From positions 806,001 through 870,000 of the forward strand of contig NZ_CP022187.1 in NCBI RefSeq assembly GCF_003111645.1: a stretch of DNA of 64,000 nucleotides, given 5' to 3'. The notes beneath the pieces are model-generated. The model saw nothing but the letters and a program-made list of their open reading frames with translations, was not told where the DNA came from and did no database searches. The position numbers and the translations under genes are program-made. The DNA comes from Parazoarcus communis (GTDB lineage: Bacteria > Pseudomonadota > Gammaproteobacteria > Burkholderiales > Rhodocyclaceae). This document shows positions 1 to 9,030 of the stretch, in pieces (within the stretch, counting starts at the first letter, position 1; every line of letters starts with the position of its first letter).

Positions 1-20
1 CCGTTCGGGCAGAGAGGCGG

Positions 21-809
21 TTACTGGCCCGGGACGAGCGCGATGACCCGTAGCGGGCTGCCGGAGCCATTCCGGATTTTCAGCGGCGCAGCGAAGATGA
101 TTGCGCCCTGGGCAGGCAGCTGGTCGAGATTGGTCAGGCACTGCAGACCGTAGCGGTTGTTGCCATGCATCAGGTAGTGGCAAGGGAAGGGCATGTCCCA
201 CGCAAAGGATTGCCCGGCGTCGGTATTGATCGACTCCACGCCGAACCCGAACACGTCGCGTTCATCGATCAGCCACTGAACCAGCCCCTGCGCGGGCCCC
301 GGCGTATGGGGGCCATCTTCGCGCGCATTGACGTATTCGTCGGGCATCGCACGCTTGGACCAGTCGGTGCGCAGCAGCACCCAGGAGCGGGCGGGAATCC
401 TGCCGTGGGTGGCTTCCCAGCGTTCGACGAATTCCACCGTCAGCAGGAAGTCCGGGTTCTCCGCCGCTTCGCGGCTGCAGTCGATCACGCAGGCATGCGC
501 CACGAAATTCTCCGGCGGAATCGTATCCACCGCGTTGTTCGGAAAATCCTTGCCGCTCACCCAATGTACCGGCGCGTCGAAGTGGGTGCCGGTGTGCTCC
601 GACATTGAGAAGTTGTTCCAGTACCACGCCGGGCCGCGCTCGTCGTAGCGCGAGATCTCTTCCATCCTGAACGGCCAGCACTGGCCGAACTGGGGTGGCA
701 GCTGGAGCGACGGGAACTCGGGCGACAGGGTCTGCGTCAGGTCGACGATGCGAATCTGTCCGGTCGCAAGCTCGAGAGCGAACTGCGACAGTGCGCTGGT
801 GGCGGTCAT
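21..809 (-). CDS. cyclase-family metal-dependent hydrolase (isatin hydrolase / kynurenine formamidase type)
   Basis: A 262-residue protein of the cyclase superfamily (PF04199 type), which hydrolyses cyclic amides or N-formyl groups with a divalent metal. The signature HxGTHxDxPxH is present as HTGTHFDAPVH at residues 72-82. Family members include kynurenine formamidase and the manganese isatin hydrolase, which opens isatin to isatinate. No signal peptide is seen, so it is cytoplasmic. The start at 809 is chosen because GGGAG lies six bases upstream; an in-frame upstream start at 848 has no such site. It is divergent from the BLUF protein gene. The island further right handles anthranilate, so a role in opening an isatin- or formylkynurenine-like ring is plausible, but the substrate is inferred. 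The family call is firm. Confidence 0.85.
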   Translation of the reverse strand: MTATSALSQFALELATGQIRIVDLTQTLSPEFPSLQLPPQFGQCWPFRMEEISRYDERGPAWYWNNFSMSEHTGTHFDAPVHWVSGKDFPNNAVDTIPPENFVAHACVIDCSREAAENPDFLLTVEFVERWEATHGRIPARSWVLLRTDWSKRAMPDEYVNAREDGPHTPGPAQGLVQWLIDERDVFGFGVESINTDAGQSFAWDMPFPCHYLMHGNNRYGLQCLTNLDQLPAQGAIIFAAPLKIRNGSGSPLRVIALVPGQ

Positions 810-1131
810 GATGATCTCCCGGGAAGTTGATGACGCATTGTTGTGCATCGTCGCCGACGGGGAAATCCGAAAAGCGCGAGCGGCTAACCCTAAAGCGCAA
901 ATGCTGCGGGGCAGGACGGAGCCGGCAGATTGATCGAGTATGTCACCAAAGAATTAGGCAGATGGATGGCCCCGCAACTACTCGCAGACTTGAGACTCAG
1001 GTCTGATATATGCATTGCTGCGCCGCCGCACGTTCTTCGTGGAGTGCGAAATTACCCACAACGATATAGCAGGTTTTCCGCTAGAGTGCAGTCATTGGCT
1101 TGCTTGGCTGCCTGGACGCAGCCATTGACGC
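810..1131. promoter_or_regulatory. divergent intergenic region, cyclase gene / BLUF protein gene
   Basis: A 322-base region between two divergent genes. It holds one clear inverted repeat (986-1004, listed separately) and AT-richer stretches around 920-1080. No convincing sigma-70 promoter and no small coding sequence with a ribosome binding site could be picked out. It presumably holds the promoters for both flanking genes. Confidence 0.4.
986..1004. promoter_or_regulatory. 19-bp palindrome, possible operator
   Basis: AGACTTGAG, one spacer base, then CTCAGGTCT: the two 9-base arms are inverted repeats matching at eight of nine positions. It sits between divergent promoters, as expected for the operator of a dimeric regulator. 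The regulator is unknown; a related but weaker GTCT/AGAC pair lies at 9356-9373. Confidence 0.4.
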
Positions 1132-4100
1132 ATGGAGTTCGTATTGGCTGATTTGCACAAGATTACCGTTCGTCCCGACCACAGTGGGTATCGGCAGCCT
1201 CATCCGTCGGCCTCCGGCGAACGCCGGCTGGTGGCCGGTGCCGTTCGTATCGGCTTGATGCCGCCCCTCACCGGACTGGTTGCCTTGTACGGGCAGGAGA
1301 TCGTCTGGGCGGCACGGATGGCCTGCGACGAGATCAATGAGCGCGGCGGTGTGCTTGGGCGACCACTCGAACTGGTCATCGAGGACGACGGCAGCCTGCC
1401 TGATACGGCGGTGCCCGCTGCCTTGAGGCTGGTGAATGAGCATCGCTGCGCAGCCATCATCGGCAACCTGCTGTCCAATTCGCGGATCGCGGTGGCGGAG
1501 CAGGTTGCGGAGCCGCTGCACATGCCCTATCTGAACTTTTCGTTCTACGAGGGCAGCATCTCAGGGCGCTATTTTTTCCACATCGCTGCGCTGCCGAACC
1601 AGCAGATCGAAAAGATGATTCCCTTCATGGCCCGTCGTTACGGGCTCAAGATGTTTTTTGCAGGGAACAACTATGAGTGGCCGCGTGGGTCGATCGACGC
1701 GGCCAAGCGTACGCTCAAGGGCATCGAGGGCGATTGCCTCGGCGAGGAGTACCTGTCGATCGGTGCCAGCGATGACGAGATCCGGCGCTTGCTCGAAATG
1801 GTCGCGCGTTCCGGTGCCGACGTGTTCGTGCCCTATTTCGCCGGAAATGATCAGATCAGGCTGCTGACCTTTTTTGCGGCAATGGGATTGTCGAAGCGGA
1901 TGGCGGTGGTGATGGGCCACTTCGATGAAATGATGGCGAGTTGTCTGCCGCCCGAGGTGCGGGAGGGGTTGTATTCAAGCAATACCTATTTCATGTCGCT
2001 TGATAGCGCTGAAAACCATCGCTACCTGCAGCGCCTCGCCCGTGAGCCGGATATCAACGGCATCTGGCCGGAAGGGAATGGGATCCTGACGAATTTCGGC
2101 GAGGGTGCCTATCTGTGCGTCCATGCATTTGCGGAGGCTGCCGAGGCGGCTGGAACGGTGGAAGCCGAAGCTCTGGTCGATGCGCTGGAAAGGGTGCGAA
2201 TCACCGGACCGCAAGGGCGGGTTGACATGGATGCGGCGACTCACCATGCGGTGGTCAATACGTATCTGGCGCGCTGCACGAGCAGAGGTGATTTCGAGAT
2301 CACTGAGCATTTCGGTCAGATTGCGCCTGTGATTCCGGAACGCTATCGGGCGCGATCGATGGCTGCACAGTTACCTGGGTCGTCGCCGATGCCCGGTCTC
2401 GCGGCGGACATCGCTTCGGCGGTGGCAAGTGCCCAGCGCACGCTCGGTACTGCGCAGCAGATTCTCAGCATTGCGGATATGGGTGTCCTGGCGGCGAGCG
2501 CCGATGGCACCATCAGCGAGGCCAACCGAAATATCTGCGAGATCTTCGGCTATGCGGAAGGTGAGATGCTGGGAATGTCGGTGCATCAACTCTTGCCGCC
2601 ACATTTCCGTCAGCGCCATGTGGAACTTGTACGGCACTTCCTGGACGGCGATGAGACCGAGCGCCGCATGGCAGGCCGTACGGAAGTGATGGGTTACCGC
2701 AAGGATGGCAGTTTCTTTCCGCTCGAAGCTTCGATTGCCAAGGTACGGAATGGCGACGATTGGTTGCTCGTGGTCACCATGCGCGACGTGACCGAGCGCA
2801 AGAAGGCAGAAGAGGAGCTGACGCGACGCGCTACTCACGACCCATTGACCGGTCTGCCCAATCGAACCCTGATCCGGGAGCGACTGGTCAATCTCCTCCT
2901 GCGCTCCCAGCGCACCGGCCTTCCGGTTGGCCTCCTGTTCGTCGATCTCGACGGATTCAAACTGATCAACGATACCTACGGGCACGAAGCTGGCGACAGC
3001 GTGCTGCAGACGGTGGCTGCCCGGCTCATCGAACTGGTGCGGCGGGGGGACATGGTGTCGCGACTGGCCGGCGATGAGTTCCTGATTTTGTGCGAGCAGG
3101 TCGATGCGCCGGCCACTTTGAACGGTCTTGCCGACCGCATCAATGAAAGGCTGCGGCAGCCCTTTGAATACGATGGTTTGCCGATGTATGTCTCGGCCAG
3201 TATCGGTATTGCGCTTGGTACGGGAGACACGCATTCTGCCGACGGCCTGATGCATCACGCCGATGCAGCGATGTATGCGGTCAAGGAAAAGGGACGGGAC
3301 GGCTGGCAGTTTTTCAGCGAAGCCCTGCAGGAGCAAGCCAGACAGCGGCTCATGATCACCAATGGCCTGCGCACGGCGATCGAACGCAATGAGTTGTCGC
3401 CGCGTTTTCAGCCGATCGTCGCTGCCGAGAGCGGGCGCATCGTCGGTGCCGAACTGTTGCTGCGCTGGAAGCCGCCGATGGGTGAGGTCTCGCCTGCCGT
3501 ATTCATCCCGATCGCGGAGTCGACCGGCGCGATCGTGCCGATCGGCGCCTGGGTATTTCGGGCTGCATGCCTGGCGGAAGTCGACTGGCGACAACGCTGG
3601 GGCGAACGCGCGCCCTATGTCTCGTTGAACCTTTCGACGCGACAGTTGAGCGAGGTAAGCCTTGCCGACGACTTTGCATCGATCCTGCAGGAGACGGGTG
3701 CCGACCCGGCCCGGTTGCTGCTTGAAATCACGGAATCGTCGCTGATGGCCGATGTCGACGCCAATTTGCGCATCCTGCGTCGCCTGGCCGAGTTTGGTCT
3801 GCGGGTGGCGGTGGATGATTTCGGCACCGGGTATTCCTCGTTGGCGCAATTGACGCGGCTACCGGTCAATGTGCTGAAGATTGACCGGGCGTTTGTCGAT
3901 GGCATCAACAAGAGTGCCGAGAGCCGCACCGTCATCCGCGCGGTGATCGGCATGGGGCGTGCCCTTGGTCTCAAGATGGTTGCCGAAGGGGTCGAGGACG
4001 CTGCGCAGTGGCGCGAACTCTGCGGCTATGGTTGTGACTTCTTACAGGGCTATTATTTCCAACGTCCCCTCGAAGCGGAACGTTTTATCGAGACGGTGGA

Positions 4101-4593
4101 AAGTGCTTCAGGCGACGATCCTTCGCATGAGACTGATTCGCTGTACTTCTTGCTCTATGTCAGCCGGGCGGTGACACCGCTCTCTGCTGAGGTGCTCGAC
4201 GCGCTGTGCAACAAGGCAGGGGAAAATAATCGCAACCTCGGCATTTCCGGCTGTCTGGTGTATCAGGATGGCTGCTTCATGCAGATGCTGGAGGGGAGGC
4301 GAGAGCACATTACGACCGTCATGGAGCGTATTCGGGCCGATGAGCGGCATCGGGATATACGCATCGTCATCGAAGGGCCAGCCCAGCGCCGAATCTTCCC
4401 CGACTGGGGCATGGCATTGCGCGATCTGGAGATCGACAATCAGCCGGATTTCTCAGGCTGGCAAGGTCGCCGCATCGACTTTCTCGAGTTGGCAGACGAT
4501 GCGCGCGCCTGTTACTACCATGTCACGGCGTACGCATGCGCCAACAGCGTCTCAGACCGTTGGAGCAGAACTCAACCCGATCCGCTTGCTTGA
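1132..4593 (+). CDS. AmiC-like ligand-binding / PAS / GGDEF / EAL / BLUF c-di-GMP protein
   Basis: An 1153-residue multi-input cyclic-di-GMP enzyme. Residues about 38-400 form a periplasmic-binding-protein fold of the AmiC/UrtA branched-chain-amide type, but with no signal peptide or membrane helix, so ligand sensing would be cytoplasmic. A PAS domain follows at about 445-565. The GGDEF domain has the accepted variant AGDEF at 646-650 with an I-site RRGD five residues before it. The EAL domain reads ELL in place of EAL but keeps TESSLM, DDFGTG and AEGVED, so both activities look possible. The C-terminus (about 1002-1100) is a BLUF blue-light flavin domain with Y1009, N1033 and Q1051, the same spacing as Y21/N45/Q63 of AppA. 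The ribosome binding site at 1132 is weak, so the start is less certain than the rest. Confidence 0.88.
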   Translation: MEFVLADLHKITVRPDHSGYRQPHPSASGERRLVAGAVRIGLMPPLTGLVALYGQEIVWAARMACDEINERGGVLGRPLELVIEDDGSLPDTAVPAALRLVNEHRCAAIIGNLLSNSRIAVAEQVAEPLHMPYLNFSFYEGSISGRYFFHIAALPNQQIEKMIPFMARRYGLKMFFAGNNYEWPRGSIDAAKRTLKGIEGDCLGEEYLSIGASDDEIRRLLEMVARSGADVFVPYFAGNDQIRLLTFFAAMGLSKRMAVVMGHFDEMMASCLPPEVREGLYSSNTYFMSLDSAENHRYLQRLAREPDINGIWPEGNGILTNFGEGAYLCVHAFAEAAEAAGTVEAEALVDALERVRITGPQGRVDMDAATHHAVVNTYLARCTSRGDFEITEHFGQIAPVIPERYRARSMAAQLPGSSPMPGLAADIASAVASAQRTLGTAQQILSIADMGVLAASADGTISEANRNICEIFGYAEGEMLGMSVHQLLPPHFRQRHVELVRHFLDGDETERRMAGRTEVMGYRKDGSFFPLEASIAKVRNGDDWLLVVTMRDVTERKKAEEELTRRATHDPLTGLPNRTLIRERLVNLLLRSQRTGLPVGLLFVDLDGFKLINDTYGHEAGDSVLQTVAARLIELVRRGDMVSRLAGDEFLILCEQVDAPATLNGLADRINERLRQPFEYDGLPMYVSASIGIALGTGDTHSADGLMHHADAAMYAVKEKGRDGWQFFSEALQEQARQRLMITNGLRTAIERNELSPRFQPIVAAESGRIVGAELLLRWKPPMGEVSPAVFIPIAESTGAIVPIGAWVFRAACLAEVDWRQRWGERAPYVSLNLSTRQLSEVSLADDFASILQETGADPARLLLEITESSLMADVDANLRILRRLAEFGLRVAVDDFGTGYSSLAQLTRLPVNVLKIDRAFVDGINKSAESRTVIRAVIGMGRALGLKMVAEGVEDAAQWRELCGYGCDFLQGYYFQRPLEAERFIETVESASGDDPSHETDSLYFLLYVSRAVTPLSAEVLDALCNKAGENNRNLGISGCLVYQDGCFMQMLEGRREHITTVMERIRADERHRDIRIVIEGPAQRRIFPDWGMALRDLEIDNQPDFSGWQGRRIDFLELADDARACYYHVTAYACANSVSDRWSRTQPDPLA

Positions 4594-4798
4594 CTGGAAG
4601 AACAATACGTCGTTGAAGGCGGTTTTTCCGCTCTTCGTCATGGGCAGACTCTCATTCCATGGCTTGCAGGTCGTATGACCGTTCCCGTTCTGGTTCGTGG
4701 GCGGCGAAGACCGGTCGCGGGCCCGCAGTCGCAGGATCAGGGCGTCTTCAGCCGGACCTGCCGGTGAACTGGCGGCCCTGGCCCGGCCGCTCTTGTCA

Positions 4799-5662
4799 TT
4801 ACCGCTGCGCTGCCAGCGGGTGCCCCCGACGCAGTTTGTTCCCAAGCGCATACCCCTGCACCTGAGCAGCACGGGTAATGAGCAGGTACTTGAAATACCA
4901 TCCGGCTGAAAGTGCCAGGAGGGCAGCCACAGCGGAACCCATGCCAGCCACGGGCGGTAGCGCAATGGCCGCTGAGCACGCGATCATCGGGAGTGCCGTT
5001 CCGCCGATCAGCGCGCGATGCACGACGCCGAGCGTGGTCCGTGTGGACCGCGGCGCGTCGGAGGCAAGCATGCGCGCGCGGTAGATCCACCATGCACCGA
5101 AGCGCAATGCGACCAGCGCGAGCAGTGCGGCGGGCATGCCGGGGCGCGGGGTGCCGGCAGCCAGGTCTGCCAGCATCAGGAGGGCGAGGCCTTCGACCAG
5201 GCCGGTGCTCACGATCAGGCGCACGATGCTCGGTTCGCGCCAGGCGGGGATGCCCTTGGCGGCGCGCAGGATGCGACCCTGGCAGTAGAGAAAGAGCAGG
5301 CCCGCCAGCGCGGCTGCGTATGCCGTCGCCGCCATGCCGGTGGCGATGGTCGCGAACACGAGAACGGCGATCAGGCCGGCGACGAAGGCTTCGCGGGTCA
5401 TCCACGAGGTCTGCGGATGAAAGAGCACGTTGAAGGCGCGCCACGGGCGGCCGATCTCGGTCCACACAAAGGCAAGACCTGCACCGATCAGGGCCAGCGC
5501 GACGACGAGCAGGTGCCAGTCGGGGGCCGCCGGCCAGGCGGTGAGCACGGCGATGGCGAGCAGGGCGGCGCCGGCGCCGCCACAGATGAAGTTGCCTGCG
5601 GCACGGCCGTCCCAGCTGGTCTGGTGAACCGTGCCGAAGCGGGCAAATTTCTCATTGATCAT
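4799..5662 (-). CDS. NrfD/DmsC-like membrane anchor subunit of molybdenum oxidoreductase (PadD-like)
   Basis: A 287-residue polytopic membrane protein with about eight hydrophobic segments, the quinone-facing anchor of a three-subunit molybdenum oxidoreductase. It follows the iron-sulfur subunit with an ATGA overlap (5659-5662), so the two are translationally coupled. Size and partners match PadD of phenylacetyl-CoA:acceptor oxidoreductase and the DmsC family. Electrons would pass from the iron-sulfur subunit to the quinone pool. The Pad assignment rests on subunit set and overall resemblance, and I cannot exclude another DMSO-reductase-family enzyme. Confidence 0.8.
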   Translation of the reverse strand: MINEKFARFGTVHQTSWDGRAAGNFICGGAGAALLAIAVLTAWPAAPDWHLLVVALALIGAGLAFVWTEIGRPWRAFNVLFHPQTSWMTREAFVAGLIAVLVFATIATGMAATAYAAALAGLLFLYCQGRILRAAKGIPAWREPSIVRLIVSTGLVEGLALLMLADLAAGTPRPGMPAALLALVALRFGAWWIYRARMLASDAPRSTRTTLGVVHRALIGGTALPMIACSAAIALPPVAGMGSAVAALLALSAGWYFKYLLITRAAQVQGYALGNKLRRGHPLAAQR

Positions 5663-6306
5663 TTTTCGTTCCAGAGATAGAAGAAGCCCGGATCGGTACC
5701 CAGTTCCTCATGCATGCGAAACCAGGTGTTCTCGGTCAGCAGTTCGGAGACCTTGCTGTTGGGGTCTTCGAGGTCGCCGAAGGTCAGCGCATTGGCGATG
5801 CAGGCGTTGGCGCAGGCCGGGGTGGCATCCGGGTCGATGCCCGGCGTCAGTCCTTTCGCCAGCCCGGCGTCGACGCGGTCGGCGCAGAAGGTACATTTCT
5901 GCGCGACACCGATGCGGCCGGCATCGAAGCGGATGGCTTCGTTCTCGGTCGGAGTGTCGCCATAGGCGAAGCGGGCTTCCTCCACCTTGTAGCGCGCCTG
6001 GTAGGGACAGGCTACCGCGCAGTAGGAACAGCCGATGCAGATGTCGTAGTCGATGGTGACGATGCCGTCCTTGCGCTGGCCGGTGGCGGTGCTGGGGCAG
6101 ACCTCCATGCATGGTGGGTCGGAGCAGTGCTGGCAGCCGACGGGCATGAACAGTCGGTCCACATTGGGGTACTCGCCCATTTCGATATCGAGCACCTTGC
6201 GCCACTGCACGCCCGGTGGGGTGGCATTGGTGTGGCGGCAGGCGGCGGTGCAGGTCTGACAGCCGACACAGCGGTTGAGGTCTGCAACCATTACATAGCG
6301 GGTCAT
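5659..6306 (-). CDS. four-cluster ferredoxin subunit of molybdenum oxidoreductase (PadC/DmsB-like)
   Basis: A 215-residue electron-transfer subunit carrying four cysteine groups for four iron-sulfur clusters: C13-x2-C-x2-C-x3-C23, C58-x2-C-x4-C-x3-C70, C90-x2-C-x2-C-x3-C100, and a last set starting CTFCADR and ending CANAC. This is the DmsB/PsrB/PadC arrangement. It has no signal peptide, in keeping with a cytoplasm-facing complex. It starts three bases after the stop of the catalytic subunit and overlaps the start of the membrane subunit, so all three genes form one operon read leftward. It shuttles electrons from the molybdenum subunit to the membrane anchor. Confidence 0.9.
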   Translation of the reverse strand: MTRYVMVADLNRCVGCQTCTAACRHTNATPPGVQWRKVLDIEMGEYPNVDRLFMPVGCQHCSDPPCMEVCPSTATGQRKDGIVTIDYDICIGCSYCAVACPYQARYKVEEARFAYGDTPTENEAIRFDAGRIGVAQKCTFCADRVDAGLAKGLTPGIDPDATPACANACIANALTFGDLEDPNSKVSELLTENTWFRMHEELGTDPGFFYLWNEK

Positions 6307-6309
6307 CGC

Positions 6310-9030
6310 TCAGCTCCTGATTTTCTTGATCTTGACCAGCACGGCATCCACTGCCGAGCCGGTGCCGTCGACGAGATCCATGTTCATCGGCACCAGGTTG
6401 TTGAGGCTGGGCATGTCGAGGTCCTTGGCATAGGGGGTCTTCCAGTGACCGAACTGTCCGACCATGACGATGGTGTCGGGGCGCACGCCCTGTCTGAGCA
6501 AGGCGCGGCCGGTGGTGACGCCGACCGGAGAGGTGACCTCGATGCGGTCGCCCTGTTCGATGCCCATGTCCTCCGCGATCCTGGCGTTGATCATGATGCC
6601 GTCGTGGCCGGCGATGTTGGCCGCGACTTCGCGGATCATCTGCAGGCTGACATTGCCACCCCAGGCGTACTGCATGCTGCGTGCGGTGAGGAGCCAGAAC
6701 GGGTAGTCCTTGGCCTTGATGCCGTAGCTGCGTTCGTAGGCTTCGGACCACAGCTTGTTGAGGTCTTTCCAGGTGGGCAGGGGTTCGTACTCGTGCAGCT
6801 GACGGTCCCACCACGTGACGCCCTGCTCGTGCAGGCGCGCGGCAAGCTGCTTGCCGATGCGCAGCACGCGTTCCTGGTAGGGCAGTTCGAAGCGCAGGCC
6901 AAGATCTTCCATGCGCGGGTAGAGGTACCAGTTGATCTTGGGGAAAGGCTTGACGCGGAAGCCCTTCTCCTTGAAGTAATCCAGTCCGTCGCTGGCGGTG
7001 CCGCCGGTGACGTCGGCGCTGGCTGCGCGGCACACCGCATCCCAGGTCTCATCCACCGAGTGCGCTTTGCTCACGTCAAGCGAGAAGTCGTACTGCTCGG
7101 TCTTGAGCGGCAGGCCGGCTGCACCCATGTTGATCATGGTGTTGTATGCCTCGAGCAGGCCGGTGCGTTTGGCGAGCTCGGTCGAGATCCAGGTGAAGTC
7201 CTTCGCCTCGCCCTGCGGTTTGACGACCGGCTGGCGCAGCACCCAGCCCTGGCTGTCCCAGAACTGTTCGAAGTAATGGGTGCCGCCGAGGCGGATCAGC
7301 TGCGTGCTTTCCAGGTCGATGGCCTCGGGCAGCACGAGGTCGGCAAAGTGGTTGGTCTCGTCCTGGGTGTAGGAGAAGGCGACGGTGAAGGGGAAGGTCG
7401 CCATCGTCTCGCCCATCTTGTCCGTTTCAGAGAACGAGATGTTCGGATTGCAGCGATAGACGAACCACAGGTCCGGCGGTTTCGGTTTGCCCCAGCTCTC
7501 GGCCGCACGCCCCTGCAGGCGCATCCAGCTGAGTACGGTGGAGCCCATCAGCTGGCTGGTGATGCCGCCGCCGATGATCGGAATCAGCGTGGTGTGGCCG
7601 TGGCGGTTCTGCGGCTGCGACTCCCAGTGTTCCTTGTCCGTGGGGTTGAAGGGGTAGTCCAGAAAGCCGTCCGGGTGAGGGGCGACCGAACCCATGCGGT
7701 CGAAATCCATCCCCGAGATGTGTACCGTGCTGCCGAGCAGTCCGCCGGGTACTTCAAGACCGCCGACCAGGATCATCAGCATGGTGCGCGCCCACACGCA
7801 TTCGTAGGCGCCCCAGCCGTTGTTGACGCCTTTGCCCAGCATGACCGCCACGGGGCGGAAGGGCAGGGTACGGCCCTCGAACTCGATGGTTTCGCCGATG
7901 CGTGCGTGTTCGAGAAACTCGGTTGCGATGCGGCGGATCGTTGCTGCGGGAATGTCACAGACCTGCGCTGCCCATTCCGGCGTGTGTGGCGCGACCATGC
8001 GCCGCGTCACCTCCAGCGCAGTTTGCGCGGTGGCCGATGTGTGCTGCCAGACCTGTTCGTCGGCGCCGACCTCGATGCCGGCGAGGGTAAATTCGCCGAG
8101 CAGCACGGGGTCGATACCCGGCGTGTCGAAAACAACCGCCCCACCGCTTTTGGCGTCCCACATCAGGGGTTTGCGCGAAACCGGATCGCGCATGAAGAAG
8201 CCGTTGGGACCGACAAGATACGGCGACCCGGTGCGCTGTTTCAGGAACGGAACGTCCAGGTCTGCGAGCGAGCGCTCGTGCAGCAAGACATGCAGCATCG
8301 CGTAAAGGAAGGCCGGGTCGGTCTTGGGGCGGATCGGCAGCCATTCGCTGGCCGATGCGCCGGTAATCGACAGGTGGGGTTCGATCTGTATGCGCTTGAT
8401 GCCGCGTGCGCGGGCGTCGGCATGGCGGCGCACACTGGTGACACCCCCAGAAGCGTCGATGTTGTTGCCGAAGGAGACGATGTACTCGCAGCGCGGCGTG
8501 TCGGGGCAGACGGTGAAGGCGCGGTGCCACAACTCGCCGTACACATGCTCGGTGTGATAGCACTTGACCGTGCCCCCCGCGCCAAGACTCTGGTCGACCG
8601 GGCCCCATGCCGCGAGGAAGGAGGCAAAGGTGCCCATGTAGAAATAGGGAGTGGCGGCACCGCCGGTGGTGAAGGCGACACGCGGGTAGCCCTGCTCATC
8701 GACCAGGCTGTTGGCGCGGATGGCATTGAGCCGGGTGGCAATGGTGTCGAGCGCTTCTTCCCATTCGATTTCGATCCAGCCCGGATCCTCGTTGCGTCCC
8801 TTGTTCGGGTTCGTGCGCTTGAGGGGTTTCAGCAAGCGGTTCGGGTTGTAGATCTTCTGCACCAGTCCGTAGGGCTTGACGCAGACCTTGCCGTCGGCGG
8901 GGTGGTAGCCCTTCGCTTCAAAGTTGGGTGCGACGGTCGTGGCGACACCGTCCGTGACCTCGACGGTCAGCATGTCCGGTCCATTGACGCACTGATAACA
9001 GTAGGTCGCGACCTTGTGCGTTGTGCTCAT
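6310..9030 (-). CDS. molybdopterin oxidoreductase catalytic subunit (phenylacetyl-CoA:acceptor oxidoreductase PadB-like)
   Basis: A 906-residue DMSO-reductase-family catalytic subunit binding bis-MGD. The start at 9030 has AGGAG about eleven bases upstream; the open frame extends further but without a site. There is no twin-arginine signal, so the enzyme faces the cytoplasm, as required for a CoA-thioester substrate and as known for PadBCD of Azoarcus and Thauera. The N-terminal iron-sulfur motif is C11-Y-Q-C14 then C50, with proline/aspartate (18-19) where the third cysteine of the usual CxxCxxxC is expected. C157 (KCYHTE) is the likely molybdenum ligand region. PadBCD oxidises phenylacetyl-CoA to phenylglyoxylate without oxygen. 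No phenylglyoxylate oxidoreductase genes follow here, so the substrate is unknown. Confidence 0.82.
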   Translation of the reverse strand: MSTTHKVATYCYQCVNGPDMLTVEVTDGVATTVAPNFEAKGYHPADGKVCVKPYGLVQKIYNPNRLLKPLKRTNPNKGRNEDPGWIEIEWEEALDTIATRLNAIRANSLVDEQGYPRVAFTTGGAATPYFYMGTFASFLAAWGPVDQSLGAGGTVKCYHTEHVYGELWHRAFTVCPDTPRCEYIVSFGNNIDASGGVTSVRRHADARARGIKRIQIEPHLSITGASASEWLPIRPKTDPAFLYAMLHVLLHERSLADLDVPFLKQRTGSPYLVGPNGFFMRDPVSRKPLMWDAKSGGAVVFDTPGIDPVLLGEFTLAGIEVGADEQVWQHTSATAQTALEVTRRMVAPHTPEWAAQVCDIPAATIRRIATEFLEHARIGETIEFEGRTLPFRPVAVMLGKGVNNGWGAYECVWARTMLMILVGGLEVPGGLLGSTVHISGMDFDRMGSVAPHPDGFLDYPFNPTDKEHWESQPQNRHGHTTLIPIIGGGITSQLMGSTVLSWMRLQGRAAESWGKPKPPDLWFVYRCNPNISFSETDKMGETMATFPFTVAFSYTQDETNHFADLVLPEAIDLESTQLIRLGGTHYFEQFWDSQGWVLRQPVVKPQGEAKDFTWISTELAKRTGLLEAYNTMINMGAAGLPLKTEQYDFSLDVSKAHSVDETWDAVCRAASADVTGGTASDGLDYFKEKGFRVKPFPKINWYLYPRMEDLGLRFELPYQERVLRIGKQLAARLHEQGVTWWDRQLHEYEPLPTWKDLNKLWSEAYERSYGIKAKDYPFWLLTARSMQYAWGGNVSLQMIREVAANIAGHDGIMINARIAEDMGIEQGDRIEVTSPVGVTTGRALLRQGVRPDTIVMVGQFGHWKTPYAKDLDMPSLNNLVPMNMDLVDGTGSAVDAVLVKIKKIRS

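Noticed and set aside
930-1151. Small open frame (73 codons) upstream of the BLUF protein gene
   Set aside because: No ribosome binding site, no recognisable sequence, and it overlaps the start of the real gene.
2371-3849. Minus-strand open frame of 492 codons opposite the GGDEF/EAL region
   Set aside because: The sense strand encodes conserved GGDEF and EAL motifs; the antisense frame shows no domain.
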